Source of the DNA: Brenneria izadpanahii
Lineage (GTDB): Bacteria > Pseudomonadota > Gammaproteobacteria > Enterobacterales > Enterobacteriaceae
Assembly (NCBI RefSeq): GCF_017569925.1
Contig: NZ_CP050854.1
Span: 3,162,001-3,226,000, forward strand
Length of the DNA stretch: 64,000 nucleotides
Direction: 5' to 3'
Part shown: in pieces, positions 48,093 to 58,200 of the stretch
Layout: each line of letters starts with the position of its first letter
Numbering within the stretch: position 1 is the stretch's first letter
The notes under the pieces: model-generated
What the model was told of the DNA's origin: nothing
The model's database searches: none
Seen by the model: the letters and a program-made list of their open reading frames with translations, nothing else
Made by a program: the position numbers and the translations under genes

Positions 48093-49568
48093 TTGCTGAT
48101 AGGATTGATGACCTACTCCCGCTGGTTAAATAAAACTCGGGCAATTGTGATATTTGCCGTAATGCTGCTTACCGCATTTCTGATTATCAGTTTGACCAGC
48201 TATGAAGTAGCCAAAAAATCGTTGGAAGAAGAAATAAAAGAAAATACGCTCCCGCTGACCAGCGATAACGTGTATTCCGAAATTCAGCAAGATCTTCTAA
48301 AGCCCATCTTTATCTCATCGCTAATGGCGCACGACACCTTTGTCCGCGACTGGGTTCTTCATGATGAAAACGATTCGCAGGCGATGATCCGCTATCTGAA
48401 AGAGATTGATCGCCGCTTCGATACCCTATTCTCCTTTTTTGCTTCGGACAAAACGAAACGCTTTTACGATCCTCAGCGAGTTCAGCGCATCATGTCGGCG
48501 CAATCTCCCGAAGATCAGTGGTTTTTCCAAGCCCAAAACCTGTCAGATGAAACGCCTTATTCTATTGATATTAAAGTCGATCCTGAAGATCGCACCCATA
48601 TGGATATCTTCATCAACTACAAAGTCATGGACTATGAAGGCAACTTCATTGGCGTCACCGGCATTGGTATTCCCGTTGAACGAGTCAAACTCCTCATCGA
48701 AAAATATGAGCAACGCTACAACCGCACGATTTATTTCGTTGATAAAACCGGCAACGTAACGTTACACGGCACAACGTATAACCGCGCGCTGAAGATTCAA
48801 CAGCAGCCAGGGCTGGCAACCATCGCCACCTCGATTCTGACCGTGCCCGGCGGCGCATATGAGTACCATACGCAAAATAAGCAAATCTTTCTTAATACCC
48901 GCCTGCTGCCGGAGTTCGGTTGGTATTTAATGGTCGAACAAAGCAACCATCCGAGCGAGCGGCGGTTGTTCGATACGCTGATAAAGAACCTCGGGGTCAG
49001 CATCAGCGTGAGTATGCTGTTTCTGTTCCTGCTATGGCTGACCATCGGCGGCTATCAGCGCCGCCTGGAGCAGATGGCGACAACCGACAAGCTGACCGGC
49101 ATTATGAATCGTCAGGCGTTCGACTACTCCTTTGAACGCCTGAGCAGCAAGCGGCTTGCGCAACATCAGCCTATCTCCATACTGTTGCTTGATATTGACC
49201 ACTTTAAAGCGGTCAACGATCGCTACGGACACGGCATCGGCGATTTAGTCTTGCAGAAGATCGCGAAGATACTGCAACAATCCATACGCCATAGCGATCA
49301 GGTGTGCCGCTGGGGAGGGGAAGAATTCGTGGTATTGCTGGATAACTGCGATCTGGAAAATGCGCTGCAGCGAGCTGAAACGCTACGGCATGATATTGAA
49401 ACGGCGGCGGTATCGTTTCAGGATGAAACGATTCATATCACCATAAGCTGCGGCGTAGCGGAATACCAAAAAGATGAAACGCTGGATGCCTTGATCAACC
49501 GCGCCGATATCGCGTTATATCAGGCCAAACAGCAGGGACGTAACCGGGTAATCAAATCGGAAAAATAA
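48093..49568 (+). CDS. Membrane diguanylate cyclase with periplasmic dCache-type sensor
   Basis: A 491-residue protein making cyclic-di-GMP. TM1 at about 17-40 (IVIFAVMLLTAFLIISLTS), a periplasmic sensor domain at about 45-305 with FYDPQRVQRIMSAQSPEDQWFFQAQ and VTGIGIPVERVKLLIEKY, and TM2 at about 306-325. The GGDEF domain has the active motif WGGEEFV near 409 and an RxxD inhibitory site (RHSD) five residues before it, so product inhibition is expected. DIDHFKAVNDRYGH is the metal-binding strand. TTG 48093 after AGGAG or ATG 48108 is the start. Confidence 0.93.
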   Translation: MLIGLMTYSRWLNKTRAIVIFAVMLLTAFLIISLTSYEVAKKSLEEEIKENTLPLTSDNVYSEIQQDLLKPIFISSLMAHDTFVRDWVLHDENDSQAMIRYLKEIDRRFDTLFSFFASDKTKRFYDPQRVQRIMSAQSPEDQWFFQAQNLSDETPYSIDIKVDPEDRTHMDIFINYKVMDYEGNFIGVTGIGIPVERVKLLIEKYEQRYNRTIYFVDKTGNVTLHGTTYNRALKIQQQPGLATIATSILTVPGGAYEYHTQNKQIFLNTRLLPEFGWYLMVEQSNHPSERRLFDTLIKNLGVSISVSMLFLFLLWLTIGGYQRRLEQMATTDKLTGIMNRQAFDYSFERLSSKRLAQHQPISILLLDIDHFKAVNDRYGHGIGDLVLQKIAKILQQSIRHSDQVCRWGGEEFVVLLDNCDLENALQRAETLRHDIETAAVSFQDETIHITISCGVAEYQKDETLDALINRADIALYQAKQQGRNRVIKSEK

Positions 49569-49609
49569 AGTAGCCCGGCGGCGCCGTTTTAACGCGCGGC
49601 CGGGTTGCA

Positions 49610-49945
49610 TCAGCGCCTTTTGCCATAGGCATATTTCACCTCGGCAATACGCAATTCATAATGCTGATACCAATCGGAAATACCGAACTCTTGAGCGATA
49701 CGGTGCTCTGAATGACTTTTCCATCGCTTGATCGCGTCAAGGGAATCCCAATAGGAAACGGTTATGCCGAACCCCTGCTGGTCGCGCGCGCTTTCCGCGC
49801 CGAGGTATCCGGCCTGCTGCATGGCTAGCTCAGCCATTCTGGCCGACATTGCGTTATATCCGTTATCCCCCTCCGTGCGTTGCGATGAAAAAACGACGGC
49901 GAAATACGGCGGATCAGGCAAACGGGCAAAATTGTCATCACGCAT
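49610..49945 (-). CDS. Antibiotic biosynthesis monooxygenase domain protein (YqjZ-like)
   Basis: A 111-residue ABM-fold protein. PPYFAVVFSSQRTEGDNGYNAM near 12, MELAMQQAGYLGAESARDQQGFGITVSYWDSLDAIKRWKSHSEHR-like features around 38-82 (here AGYLGAESARD, then VSYWDSLDAI, then WKSHSEHRIAQ) match E. coli YqjZ and relatives. The fold often degrades haem or quinone-like molecules, but the function of this branch is unknown. Confidence 0.85.
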   Translation of the reverse strand: MRDDNFARLPDPPYFAVVFSSQRTEGDNGYNAMSARMAELAMQQAGYLGAESARDQQGFGITVSYWDSLDAIKRWKSHSEHRIAQEFGISDWYQHYELRIAEVKYAYGKRR

Positions 49946-49994
49946 TCATTGCTCCATAAAAACAGAATTAATCACTAACGCCGCTTTATGCGTC

Positions 49995-50906
49995 TCAGGG
50001 CTGCATCAGCGTTAACAGCGTTGTAATGATGGTAATGCTGATGATGACCGATAATGAGTTGGTAAAACTGGAGACGGACGCGAACATCCCGCTGAACCTT
50101 GAGGTAAATAAAGGCGCCAGTGACGACAACGGCGAAAATACCACTATGGCAAGCACCTGGCGGATCTCCAGCGGAAACGGCGTGTAATAGTAAAACAAAA
50201 CGGCGAATACGGTAGCGATGCTATAGCGGATAACCAACACCTTAAGGACATTCGCCAGCGCCGCCCGGTTAATATTGATTTCCAGCATCATGCCGATAAT
50301 CAACATGGCGAGAAACGGGTTGGCGTTGCCAATGGTCGAGGTGACCAACGTAACCTGGCTGGGAAGATGCAAACCCAATAGCGCCGCGACCAGCAACAGC
50401 ATGTAAACATCAAACGGAACCGAAGAAAACAACCGCTTAATGGTGCTTTTCAGCCCGGCGCTGCGGCCGGTGGCTTGCGATGCGGCGACATAACTGCCGC
50501 CGGTACAAATAATGGAGTTTCCGGCATCAAACAGACAGGTTGCGACAATGCCGGCCGGCCCAAGAAAACTCTGAACATAAGGTAAGGTAAAACAGCCGAT
50601 GTTATAGCCGGGCGAATTGATCATATAAAAGGCTTTCTTGTCATCAGGGCCTTTTCGGGCAATCCAAAAACCGGTTCCCATCAGTAAAAGGTTACACCCC
50701 AGCCCTAGCAGCACCAGAATCAATAACGTGTGATCGACTTTAAAACTGGCAAAGCCGGTGATAACCGCCGCCGGCAACGTAATATTCATCATGATCCTGG
50801 ACAAGGCGAGGCTGTCGGAACGTTGTAATACGCCATGCCGTTTCAGCAGATATCCGATAATGATAACAAAAACAAACGAGAAGGCTTTGATAAGCACATC
50901 AATCAT
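49995..50906 (-). CDS. AEC family transporter
   Basis: A 303-residue auxin-efflux-carrier family membrane protein with about ten hydrophobic segments. The N-terminal SFVFVIIIGYLLKRHGVL and the two halves (the second around LFSSVPFDVYMLLLVAALLGLHLP) match AEC members that carry malate or other dicarboxylates. ATG 50906 follows GGGG; seven more codons upstream lack a site. Substrate not deducible. Confidence 0.88.
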   Translation of the reverse strand: MIDVLIKAFSFVFVIIIGYLLKRHGVLQRSDSLALSRIMMNITLPAAVITGFASFKVDHTLLILVLLGLGCNLLLMGTGFWIARKGPDDKKAFYMINSPGYNIGCFTLPYVQSFLGPAGIVATCLFDAGNSIICTGGSYVAASQATGRSAGLKSTIKRLFSSVPFDVYMLLLVAALLGLHLPSQVTLVTSTIGNANPFLAMLIIGMMLEININRAALANVLKVLVIRYSIATVFAVLFYYYTPFPLEIRQVLAIVVFSPLSSLAPLFTSRFSGMFASVSSFTNSLSVIISITIITTLLTLMQP

Positions 50907-51287
50907 CTTGATTCCCCGACACCACAAAGATAACTGCTACATCCGCACTTTGAACGACAAAACGACAGGAGACCATGCCAACACAAACTATGCGGTTATA
51001 ATATTTAACCAATAAAAGAGCAACTGCGGGCCGTCACCAACGTCAAAGATAAAAAATGATAATGCAAAGGTAGTTTCAAGACGTTTTACAACCCGGATTA
51101 CCGCTACGATCTGCAATCAGAATAGCATTCTCGACTGCATACTGAACAGCCTCAAACCGGTTATATCAGTCGGGAATACAACATAAAACGGGTAACGCCG
51201 GCAGCGTCACCCGTTGGTGGTAAAACATGGCTAAATATCATGTCTTAATAGATAAACCTGGCTCATGCCGCTTGGTATAGGCCTTAT
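50907..51287. other. Intergenic region between the AEC transporter and YqaE genes
   Basis: Nothing supportable: no ORF of note, no RNA gene and no clear terminator. The first 100 bases presumably hold the AEC transporter promoter. Confidence 0.4.
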
Positions 51288-51455
51288 TCAAATACCGTCA
51301 TTTCTCGTCTGAACCCAAAACGCATGAATCAGTCCTGGGAAATACCCCAGCAGCGTTAAAATAATATTCAGGATAAACGCCCACCCTAACCCTTTTCCAA
51401 GCAGCACGCCCAACGGCGGCAAAATGATAGTAAAAACGATGCGCCAAAATCCCAT
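51288..51455 (-). CDS. yqaE: YqaE/Pmp3 family membrane peptide
   Basis: A 55-residue hydrophobic peptide. The sequence MGFWRIVFTIILPPLGVLLGKG (two pieces), WAFILNIILTLLGYFPGLIHAFWV gives two membrane helices with the PPLGVLL and GYFPGLIHAFW motifs of the UPF0057/Pmp3 family. Family members are membrane stress peptides linked to membrane potential and salt tolerance. GGGAG precedes the ATG at 51455. Confidence 0.92.
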   Translation of the reverse strand: MGFWRIVFTIILPPLGVLLGKGLGWAFILNIILTLLGYFPGLIHAFWVQTRNDGI

Positions 51456-51551
51456 ATTTTTCTCCCTAACATAATAATTAACTATGAAATTAGTACACTA
51501 AGGACAATCCGACAAATTTATATGCCCGCCATATCGCTTAACGGATCGCCA

Positions 51552-51584
51552 TAAAAAAATGCCGGTCAGCCTCGCCGACCGGCA
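51552..51584 (-). terminator. Intrinsic terminator downstream of the hsp20 gene
   Basis: On the minus strand, TGCCGGTC...GACCGGCA followed by TTTTTTT. Confidence 0.9.
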
Positions 51585-51660
51585 CTCGTCCTAAAGCGTT
51601 TATTCAACGGATAACGCTATGTTCATTCAGAACAATGAGATAACCGATAGTTATCAATCA

Positions 51661-52128
51661 TCAGGCCTGATGTTCAATGGCCTTCCCGCGATTTTCTATC
51701 GCTATCTTTTGCGGTTTTTCACTTTCAGGAATTTCCTGATAAAGCTCTACGGTCAACAACCCGTTTTCCAGCGCGGCCCCTTGTACTTTTACATGTTCGG
51801 GCAACGAATAGCTGATACTGAAATCAGCGCGGCTAATGCCCTGGTGGAGCCAGCCTTCATCTTCGGATTTACTTTTCTCTTCACGTTTGCCGGTAACGGT
51901 CAACCTGCCGCCGACCGTTTTTATCTCCAGTTCATCTTCTTTCCAGCCGGGCACGCTTAACGTGATCCCATACCGGTTGTCGCCTAACATCCGAATATCA
52001 TACGACGGCGTTGCCGATAGCGGCGTATCGCCAGTTAGCTGGCTGAATAGCCGATCGATACGGTTGAAACGATCGGAAAAAAGCGAACCAGAAACATCAG
52101 GGAACAATGACAAGGTTCTCAGTGCCAT
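51661..52128 (-). CDS. Small heat-shock protein Hsp20/IbpA family
   Basis: A 155-residue alpha-crystallin chaperone that holds unfolding proteins. N-terminus MALRTLSLFPDVSGSLFSDRFNRIDRLFSQLTG, crystallin domain about 40-130 (YDIRMLGDNRYGITLSVPGWKEDELEI, then GRLTVTGKREEK, then FSISYSLPEHVKVQGAALENGLLTVEL), and C-terminal IPESEKPQKIAIE. AGGAGG lies 6 bases before the ATG at 52128; nineteen more upstream codons are not used. Confidence 0.95.
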   Translation of the reverse strand: MALRTLSLFPDVSGSLFSDRFNRIDRLFSQLTGDTPLSATPSYDIRMLGDNRYGITLSVPGWKEDELEIKTVGGRLTVTGKREEKSKSEDEGWLHQGISRADFSISYSLPEHVKVQGAALENGLLTVELYQEIPESEKPQKIAIENRGKAIEHQA

Positions 52129-52386
52129 AATTAACCTCCTGAATATGCTCGATACATTCAAAAGCTCAACATATAAGACAAGCATCGCTTGTCCGCTTAT
52201 TAAGATGGCGGCATTGATGAAAAATTCAAGCGTGAATCCGTTAAGAAAATCACATTTTTCGCCCTTCGCAAGGTCATGGCATCAACTGCTGAAGAGTCAA
52301 GCCGAGCTGATCGTCATCCGGTAATCTGATACTTTAGCGGCTGGCGCATACCAACCCCGCTAATTTTTACAGAGAAACGTTTTCCG

Positions 52387-52941
52387 ATGGAAATTATACT
52401 GATGCGGCACGGGAAACCCTGCCTAAACGGACGCCCAAAAGTCTCACCGTTTGAGATGAAAGCCTGGTTCGAGCAGTACAATCAGGCGGGAATAGGCGAT
52501 GATCTTCCGCCCGATACCGGCCGGAAACTTGCCTCGCGCGCTAGCTGCATCATCGCCAGCCCCGCCCCCAGAGCGCTCGCTTCCGTGCGGGCGTTGGGAT
52601 ACGAACCCAACGTCATTGACGCCATGTTTTGTGAAGCGGACTTGCCGGTTACCCATTGGCGCGGGCCGGCGCTTTCTCCTTTTTGCTGGAGCTTTATTTT
52701 TCGTCTGGCCTGGCTATGCGGCTATTCCCGCGATGTGGAATCAAAAGAAAAAGCCGGGCGACGGGCAAAAATCGCGGCAAACCGGTTGATATCCTATGCG
52801 GAATCCGGCTCCGTTCTGCTGCTGGGACATGGGATGTTCAATCATCTGATTGCGACACGGCTTAAGCAGGAAGGATGGAGCGAAGAGCGCAATCAGGGAA
52901 ATGGGTACTGGCGCGCCGCAATTTATAAACGTGATAAATAA
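52387..52941 (+). CDS. Histidine phosphatase family protein
   Basis: A 184-residue phosphoglycerate-mutase-like phosphatase. The catalytic RHG is in ILMRHGKPC (residues 4-12); the second catalytic His is in LLLGHGMFNHL near 145-155. Catalytic Arg in IASPAPRALASV near 55-66. The chain is short and compact. The substrate is unknown. Its upstream 250 bases hold no gene. Confidence 0.85.
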   Translation: MEIILMRHGKPCLNGRPKVSPFEMKAWFEQYNQAGIGDDLPPDTGRKLASRASCIIASPAPRALASVRALGYEPNVIDAMFCEADLPVTHWRGPALSPFCWSFIFRLAWLCGYSRDVESKEKAGRRAKIAANRLISYAESGSVLLLGHGMFNHLIATRLKQEGWSEERNQGNGYWRAAIYKRDK

Positions 52942-53102
52942 AATTCGAATGTGCCGCGTTATTATGTTATGAGGGAATGGTTACTACGGACAACACAAAA
53001 CGGCCCATCAAGCCAAAGACGGAAGTGATATCGCGATTATATGGAAAATTTCTTCGGCGTGGTAATCGTCACAGAAAGACATTCATGTAACTGTTTGAAT
53101 GT

Positions 53103-53192
53103 TGGCGGAGAGAGGGGGATTTGAACCCCCGGTGGAGTTGCCCCCACTCCGGTTTTCGAGACCGGTCCGTTCAGCCGCTCCGGCATCTCTCC
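53103..53192 (-). tRNA. tRNA-Ser (anticodon CGA)
   Basis: Read on the minus strand it starts GGAGAGATGCCGGAGC and ends CTCTCTCCGCCA. A long variable arm and the anticodon loop CTCGAAA give CGA. Acceptor stem and T-loop GTTCAAATC are normal, and CCA is encoded. Confidence 0.97.
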
Positions 53193-53286
53193 GTTTTAGA
53201 GGCTGCTATAATGCCCTCTTTTGAGGCATTTTAACAGCATTAGCTATCGTCTTTAGATTCAAGTGATGACTTAGCGAGCAATAGCA

Positions 53287-54084
53287 ATGATTAAGTGGCC
53301 GTGGAAAACAATTGAACTCCAGGTTGACGAGCTAGATCGTTGGCAGCCTGCGCTGGCAATCCCCCTACTCGCCCCTTTAAGCGATAAGGAACAGTCGCGG
53401 CTGGTGAATATCGCGGATCAATTTCTGAAGCAGAAACGCCTTATTCCATTACAGGGATTGACCTTGACTGAAATTATGCAGCAGCGCATCGCGCTACTGT
53501 TCTCTTTGCCGATCCTGGAACTGGGTATTGAGTGCCTGGATGGTTTTCACGAAGTGCTGATCTATCCTGGCCCTTTCACGGTGGATGACGAATGGCAGGA
53601 TGATATCGGACTGGTTCACACCGGCAGAGTGGTACAGTCCGGACAAAGTTGGGATCAGGGGCCGATTATCCTTAACTGGCAGGAAATTCAAGACTCGTTC
53701 GATCTCTCCGGCTTCAACCTGGTAATTCATGAAGTCGCCCACAAACTGGATCTGCGCGGCGGCGGCATTGCTACCGGCGTTCCATTGATCGCCCTACGCG
53801 ATATCGCGCAGTGGGAGCAGCAACTGCACGCTGCGATGGAATCTTTGCAGGAAGAAATCGATTTAGTCGGAGAAGAGGCGGCCAGCATGGATCCCTACGC
53901 GGCTCAAGACCCTGTAGAATGCTTTGCTGTACTGTCCGAATATTTTTTCAGCGCGCCAGAATTGTTGGATGAACGATTCCCAGCGCTATACCAGTGCTTT
54001 AAAGGCTTTTATCGCCAGGATCCGTTAACCCGCCTCAAAGCGTGGCAAAACAGCGCGGATTACCGCGCGCCCGTTACTTATTAA
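53287..54084 (+). CDS. mtfA: MtfA zinc peptidase (Mlc titration factor)
   Basis: A 265-residue protease that also binds and inactivates the glucose repressor Mlc. The HExxH zinc motif is in [17 protein letters not shown] near 150-166 (HEVAH). Also visible are [23 protein letters not shown] around 93-115 and the downstream glutamate-containing [11 protein letters not shown] near 216. It lies between tRNA-Ser and tRNA-Asn. Confidence 0.95.
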   Translation: MIKWPWKTIELQVDELDRWQPALAIPLLAPLSDKEQSRLVNIADQFLKQKRLIPLQGLTLTEIMQQRIALLFSLPILELGIECLDGFHEVLIYPGPFTVDDEWQDDIGLVHTGRVVQSGQSWDQGPIILNWQEIQDSFDLSGFNLVIHEVAHKLDLRGGGIATGVPLIALRDIAQWEQQLHAAMESLQEEIDLVGEEAASMDPYAAQDPVECFAVLSEYFFSAPELLDERFPALYQCFKGFYRQDPLTRLKAWQNSADYRAPVTY

Positions 54085-54192
54085 CCAATATGAGAAATAA
54101 CTGTACACGGCCTAAACAGTCAGACAATTACCTCCGACTTTGCCATTGACACTGCATCAGGCGCCGGATATCATGCGCCCCGTTCACACGAT

Positions 54193-54268
54193 TCCTCTGT
54201 AGTTCAGTCGGTAGAACGGCGGACTGTTAATCCGTATGTCACTGGTTCGAGTCCAGTCAGAGGAGCCA
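54193..54268 (+). tRNA. tRNA-Asn (anticodon GTT)
   Basis: TCCTCTGTAGTTCAGTCGGT opens the gene; the anticodon stem-loop CGGACTGTTAATCCG gives GTT; it ends AGAGGAGCCA with encoded CCA. It is a common integration target of P4-type integrases, and an integrase remnant lies directly downstream. Confidence 0.97.
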
Positions 54269-54390
54269 ATTTCCTGTTTTCATGCCGCTTTGCGAATCCT
54301 TATACGATTTAGATTCAACAAGTTAGCGTGAAAAATCTTCCCGATGCATTTTCAGTTTTCCCTCCGCATCGGGAGAATTTGGTGGTCAGA

Positions 54391-54430
54391 TTTGGGGTCA
54401 AGTTGGTTCGATGACGGAGTGACCCCCAAA
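54391..54430 (+). repeat. Inverted repeat at the 5' end of the integrase remnant
   Basis: TTTGGGGTCA at 54391-54400 pairs with TGACCCCCAAA at 54420-54430, whose last base is the A of the ATG. It may be a structure sequestering the integrase start, or an arm-type binding site. Confidence 0.4.
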
Positions 54431-55241
54431 TGTCCCTTAACGACTCAAAAATCCGCAACTTAAAACCATCCGCTAAACCCTTCAAAGTTTCCGATTCTCA
54501 CGGTCTGTACCTTTTAGTTAATCCAGGCGGTTCACGTCTCTGGTATCTCAAATATCGTATCAATGGCAAAGAGTCTCGCCTCAGTTTAGGCGCTTATCCC
54601 GATGTATCGCTGACCGATGCCCGGCAACAGCGCGACGGCATCCGCAAACAACGGAACTGAAAACCCGACACTTCACTGCCCTGCTGAAAGGTATTGAGGA
54701 AAAAGGTTTGCTGGAGGTCGCATCCCGCGCGCGGCAGCATCTGTGCAATATTATGCGTTACGCGGTTCAGCAAGGATGGGTGGAAAACAACCCGGCGCTG
54801 AACTTAGTTGGCGTAACGGCTCCGCCGGTTAGACGCCATTATCCGGCTCTGCCGCTGGAGCGTCTGCCTGAGCTGCTGGAACGTATTGAAAGCTATCAGC
54901 AAGGCCGAGAGCTAACCCGGCTGGCGGTATTGCTCACCCTGCACCTGTTTATCCGTTCCAGCGAACTGCACTTCGCTCGCTGGCGCGAGATAGATTTTAG
55001 AAACAGGGTCTGGACCATACCCGCCACCCGCGATGCGATTGCCGGCGTTCGCTACTCCGGGCGTGGCGCGAAAATGCGCACGCCGCATATTGTCCCACTC
55101 TCCCGACAACCCATCGACATTCTGAAGCAGATTCAAGCGATTTCCGGTCATTTGGAACTGGTGTTTCCCGGCGATCATAATCCGTATAAACCGATGTGTG
55201 AAAACACGGTCAACAAGGCGCTGCCGCTCTTCCCCCTGTAA
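54430..55241 (+). pseudogene. P4-type tyrosine integrase, broken
   Basis: The first piece (54430-54660, 76 codons) starts MSLNDSKIRNLKPSAKPFKVSD and carries YLKYRINGKESRLSLGAYPDVSLTDAR, the arm-binding DUF4102 start of P4-type integrases. It then ends in TGA. After a junction in another frame the second piece (from about 54661) has GLLEVASRARQHLCNIMRYAVQQGW and the catalytic Arg-I region FIRSSELHFARW. It stops at ENTVNKALPLFPL, before the HxxR and Tyr motifs. Roughly 90-100 residues are missing internally and about 100 at the end. The island next to tRNA-Asn can no longer be mobilised by this gene. Confidence 0.85.
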
Positions 55242-55289
55242 TCAAGGCCACCCTAGGTTCAGATACCCAAAATGGCCGTTTTGTTTTAT

Positions 55290-58200
55290 TTAGAGAACTA
55301 ATTCCAGTCTTTGTCTCGCCTGGCTGGTCAGACGTTTAATACCCAGTGACCTTGCCATTTCTGAGATTTTATTTTCCCCATCAATACTTGAAGCCAATGC
55401 TCGCAACTCTTCACTTGGAATAGCATCAACCTGACGAACATCATGATCCGTAGCAGGCAAACGGAATGAATTCCAACCTGCTCTTTGAACTTCCGACAAC
55501 CAGATAAAATCCTCGCCAGAATGATCCGTAGCTACATGATAGTTTTGATCCACAATCTCCATAACACGCTCGCGAATCAGCCTACCTGTACGGTTAAATC
55601 CATGAGCACGTGCTATACGCTGCACCAGTGTGGTATCCAGGAGAGGGGACTCTGCATTAACCACTTCTGCAATGAGAGCCTTTAGCGTCTCATCGTACTC
55701 TACGACATAGAACTTCTCTGGATTAGTTTTGCCGAGCCACTCCTTCAATTCATTCACGACATATTTGCCTGCGTTTGCAGGTTGGGCTGCCTCAGATACC
55801 GCTGAATAGGCATACTTCAGTTCCGGCAATGAATCCACTGCCTTATCTTCCGTTGCTACTGAGTGGACAACTGGTTCGATGCTCTCAACTGGCGCTGATA
55901 TTTCCTCATCATTAGCCACCAGCGTAGAGGCTTGTCCCTCGCTCACTTCTATAGTGCTGTTTTCTGCAGTGGCTATAAGTGCCTGCTCTTCTGTTTCAGC
56001 AATTGCGGCTTCGGCTGCTCTGGATTCCTCCAACAGGCCATTAATCGCTATATCCAGCCTTTCTAACGCACCTTCCTTATCAATCCACCATTCTGTTGAC
56101 CATAAGCGAAGAAGTTTCCAGCCCAACCCCTGCAGAATCGCGCTGCGGACTTTATCACGGTCACGTGCAGTGGCTGCGCTATGGTAGGTAGCCCCGTCGC
56201 ATTCAATCCCCACAAGATAGTCTCCGGGTTTATCCGGATGGACGATCCCCAAATCAATGCGGAAACGTGACACTCCAATCTGCGGAACAACTTGCCAACC
56301 TCTCCTTCTTAGCCCATTTGCTACAGCCTCCTCGAATGGTGAGTCATAACCTCCTACCGAACCACGAACCGCCTGCGCCAAAGCCATCGGGCCGCGCTGG
56401 GCAAATTCGATAAAGTGTTTAAGGTCGGCAACCGCTCGCGCACTTGTGCGATTAAGATCGATAAAGGAGGGATCAAAAGAGCTGAATACCATCATTTCCT
56501 GACGCGCGCGGGTGACGGCAACATTGAGACGACGCCATCCACCATCACGATTCAGTGGTCCGAAGTTCATCGACATGGTATTAGCGCCTGGCTCTGTCGG
56601 ACCATATCCAATGCCAAGCATAATCAAATCTCGCTCATCCCCCTGAACGGTTTCAAGATTTTTAACCACAACAGGTTCTTCCAACTCAAACTGGAAGAAT
56701 GGCTCAATTTCGGGATGCTGCTGTCGGGCACGATCCAGCAGATCATTAATCAGTTTTTGCTGTTCCGTATTCAGCGTAATAATGCCGATCGATTTGCCGG
56801 ACGCTATAAAGGTTTTATCCGTCAGGCGTTTTACGGTTTCATCAACCATCGCCTCTGCTTCTGCCTGGTTATGGCGTCCCTTACCTTTGGAGTAGAGCCC
56901 CGCAACTTTTCGCCACTGAACAGCACTTTGCTTTGTCTCAGATGCAGGGAAGGTGATCAGATTGCTGTCGTAATACCGATGATTAGAGAACGTAATCAAG
57001 CTTTCGTGGCGGCTTCGGTAATGCCAGCTCAGGCTATGATTATACAGGCCAGCGGCCAGGCACTCATCAAGAATGCTTTCCATATCCTCTTCGGTATCAT
57101 CATCAGTGTCATTTGCCGCACGATTGAAGAAGCTGGTTGGCGGCATCTGTCGCGGATCGCCTGCAATAACAACCTGTTTACCGCGAGCCATTGCACCAAT
57201 AGCATCCCAGGGGGATATCTGTGATGCTTCATCAAAAATTACCAGATCAAACAGAGCCTGCTCCGAAGGCAGGAATTGTGCAACTGAAAGCGGACTCATC
57301 AGCATGCAGGGCGCAAGCTTAGACATAGCATCACCCATTTCAGCGGCCATCTGGCGGATCGGCTTATGACGCCGGGACTTCTGCAACTCATGTTTGAGCA
57401 ATACAAAGCCGCCTTGCTTGCTGACCTCATTTTTCGCAGGTATCACACCGCACAATCGTGCACGAATATAGCGAACCGTGAGTCTGGCTAGGCGGTCAGT
57501 CTGAGTGCGGTAAGCCTCAATATCACTCATATGTTCAGCTGGCACAAAATTATGCAGCAAAGGCTCTGAGTCAATAATCCATGAGGCAAACCATCGGCAA
57601 TACGCTGTTTCAAACAAATCTGCTGCGCTGACATCACTTGAGTCACGTTGGATAAGAACATTGATCAATGGCAATAAGCCCTGGCCAATGGCTTCTTCAC
57701 GAACCCGGCTCCAGTCACTCCAGGCTTTCAGAGCAGATTGATGGTGAATGATACCCAATGCACAATCTCGTAAGACTGGTATCGACAGGTTGCTTTCCGG
57801 ATCTTTGATCAAAGTGCAGAATCTTGCTTTGGCTCCATTGAAACTAGATACAGAGGCACGCAGACTCTGGGTTAGAACAGCAACAATGCTTTGCGATCCG
57901 AGCAGGTCATTGGCATCAATAACTAACGTTTTAACCGCAGAGCGGATCTCTGCAAGCTGCTGAGGGGATGAGGCAAAACCAACCAGAGCACAGCGAATGG
58001 CGTCAGCTAAATCCAGAGTGTTCTGTAAGACAGAATGATCGGTGTCAAGCCCATTCCATCCCGGCAGAGTCACCGTCGAAGGAGTGAGCTCCGATAACCT
58101 CTGGTGCAGTGTTTGAAGCTTCTCAATAACTGGAAGATCGGCAGAAAGGTCGGGAGTTGCGCTAAGTAAATATTGTCGAACCACCTCGCCAACGACTTTC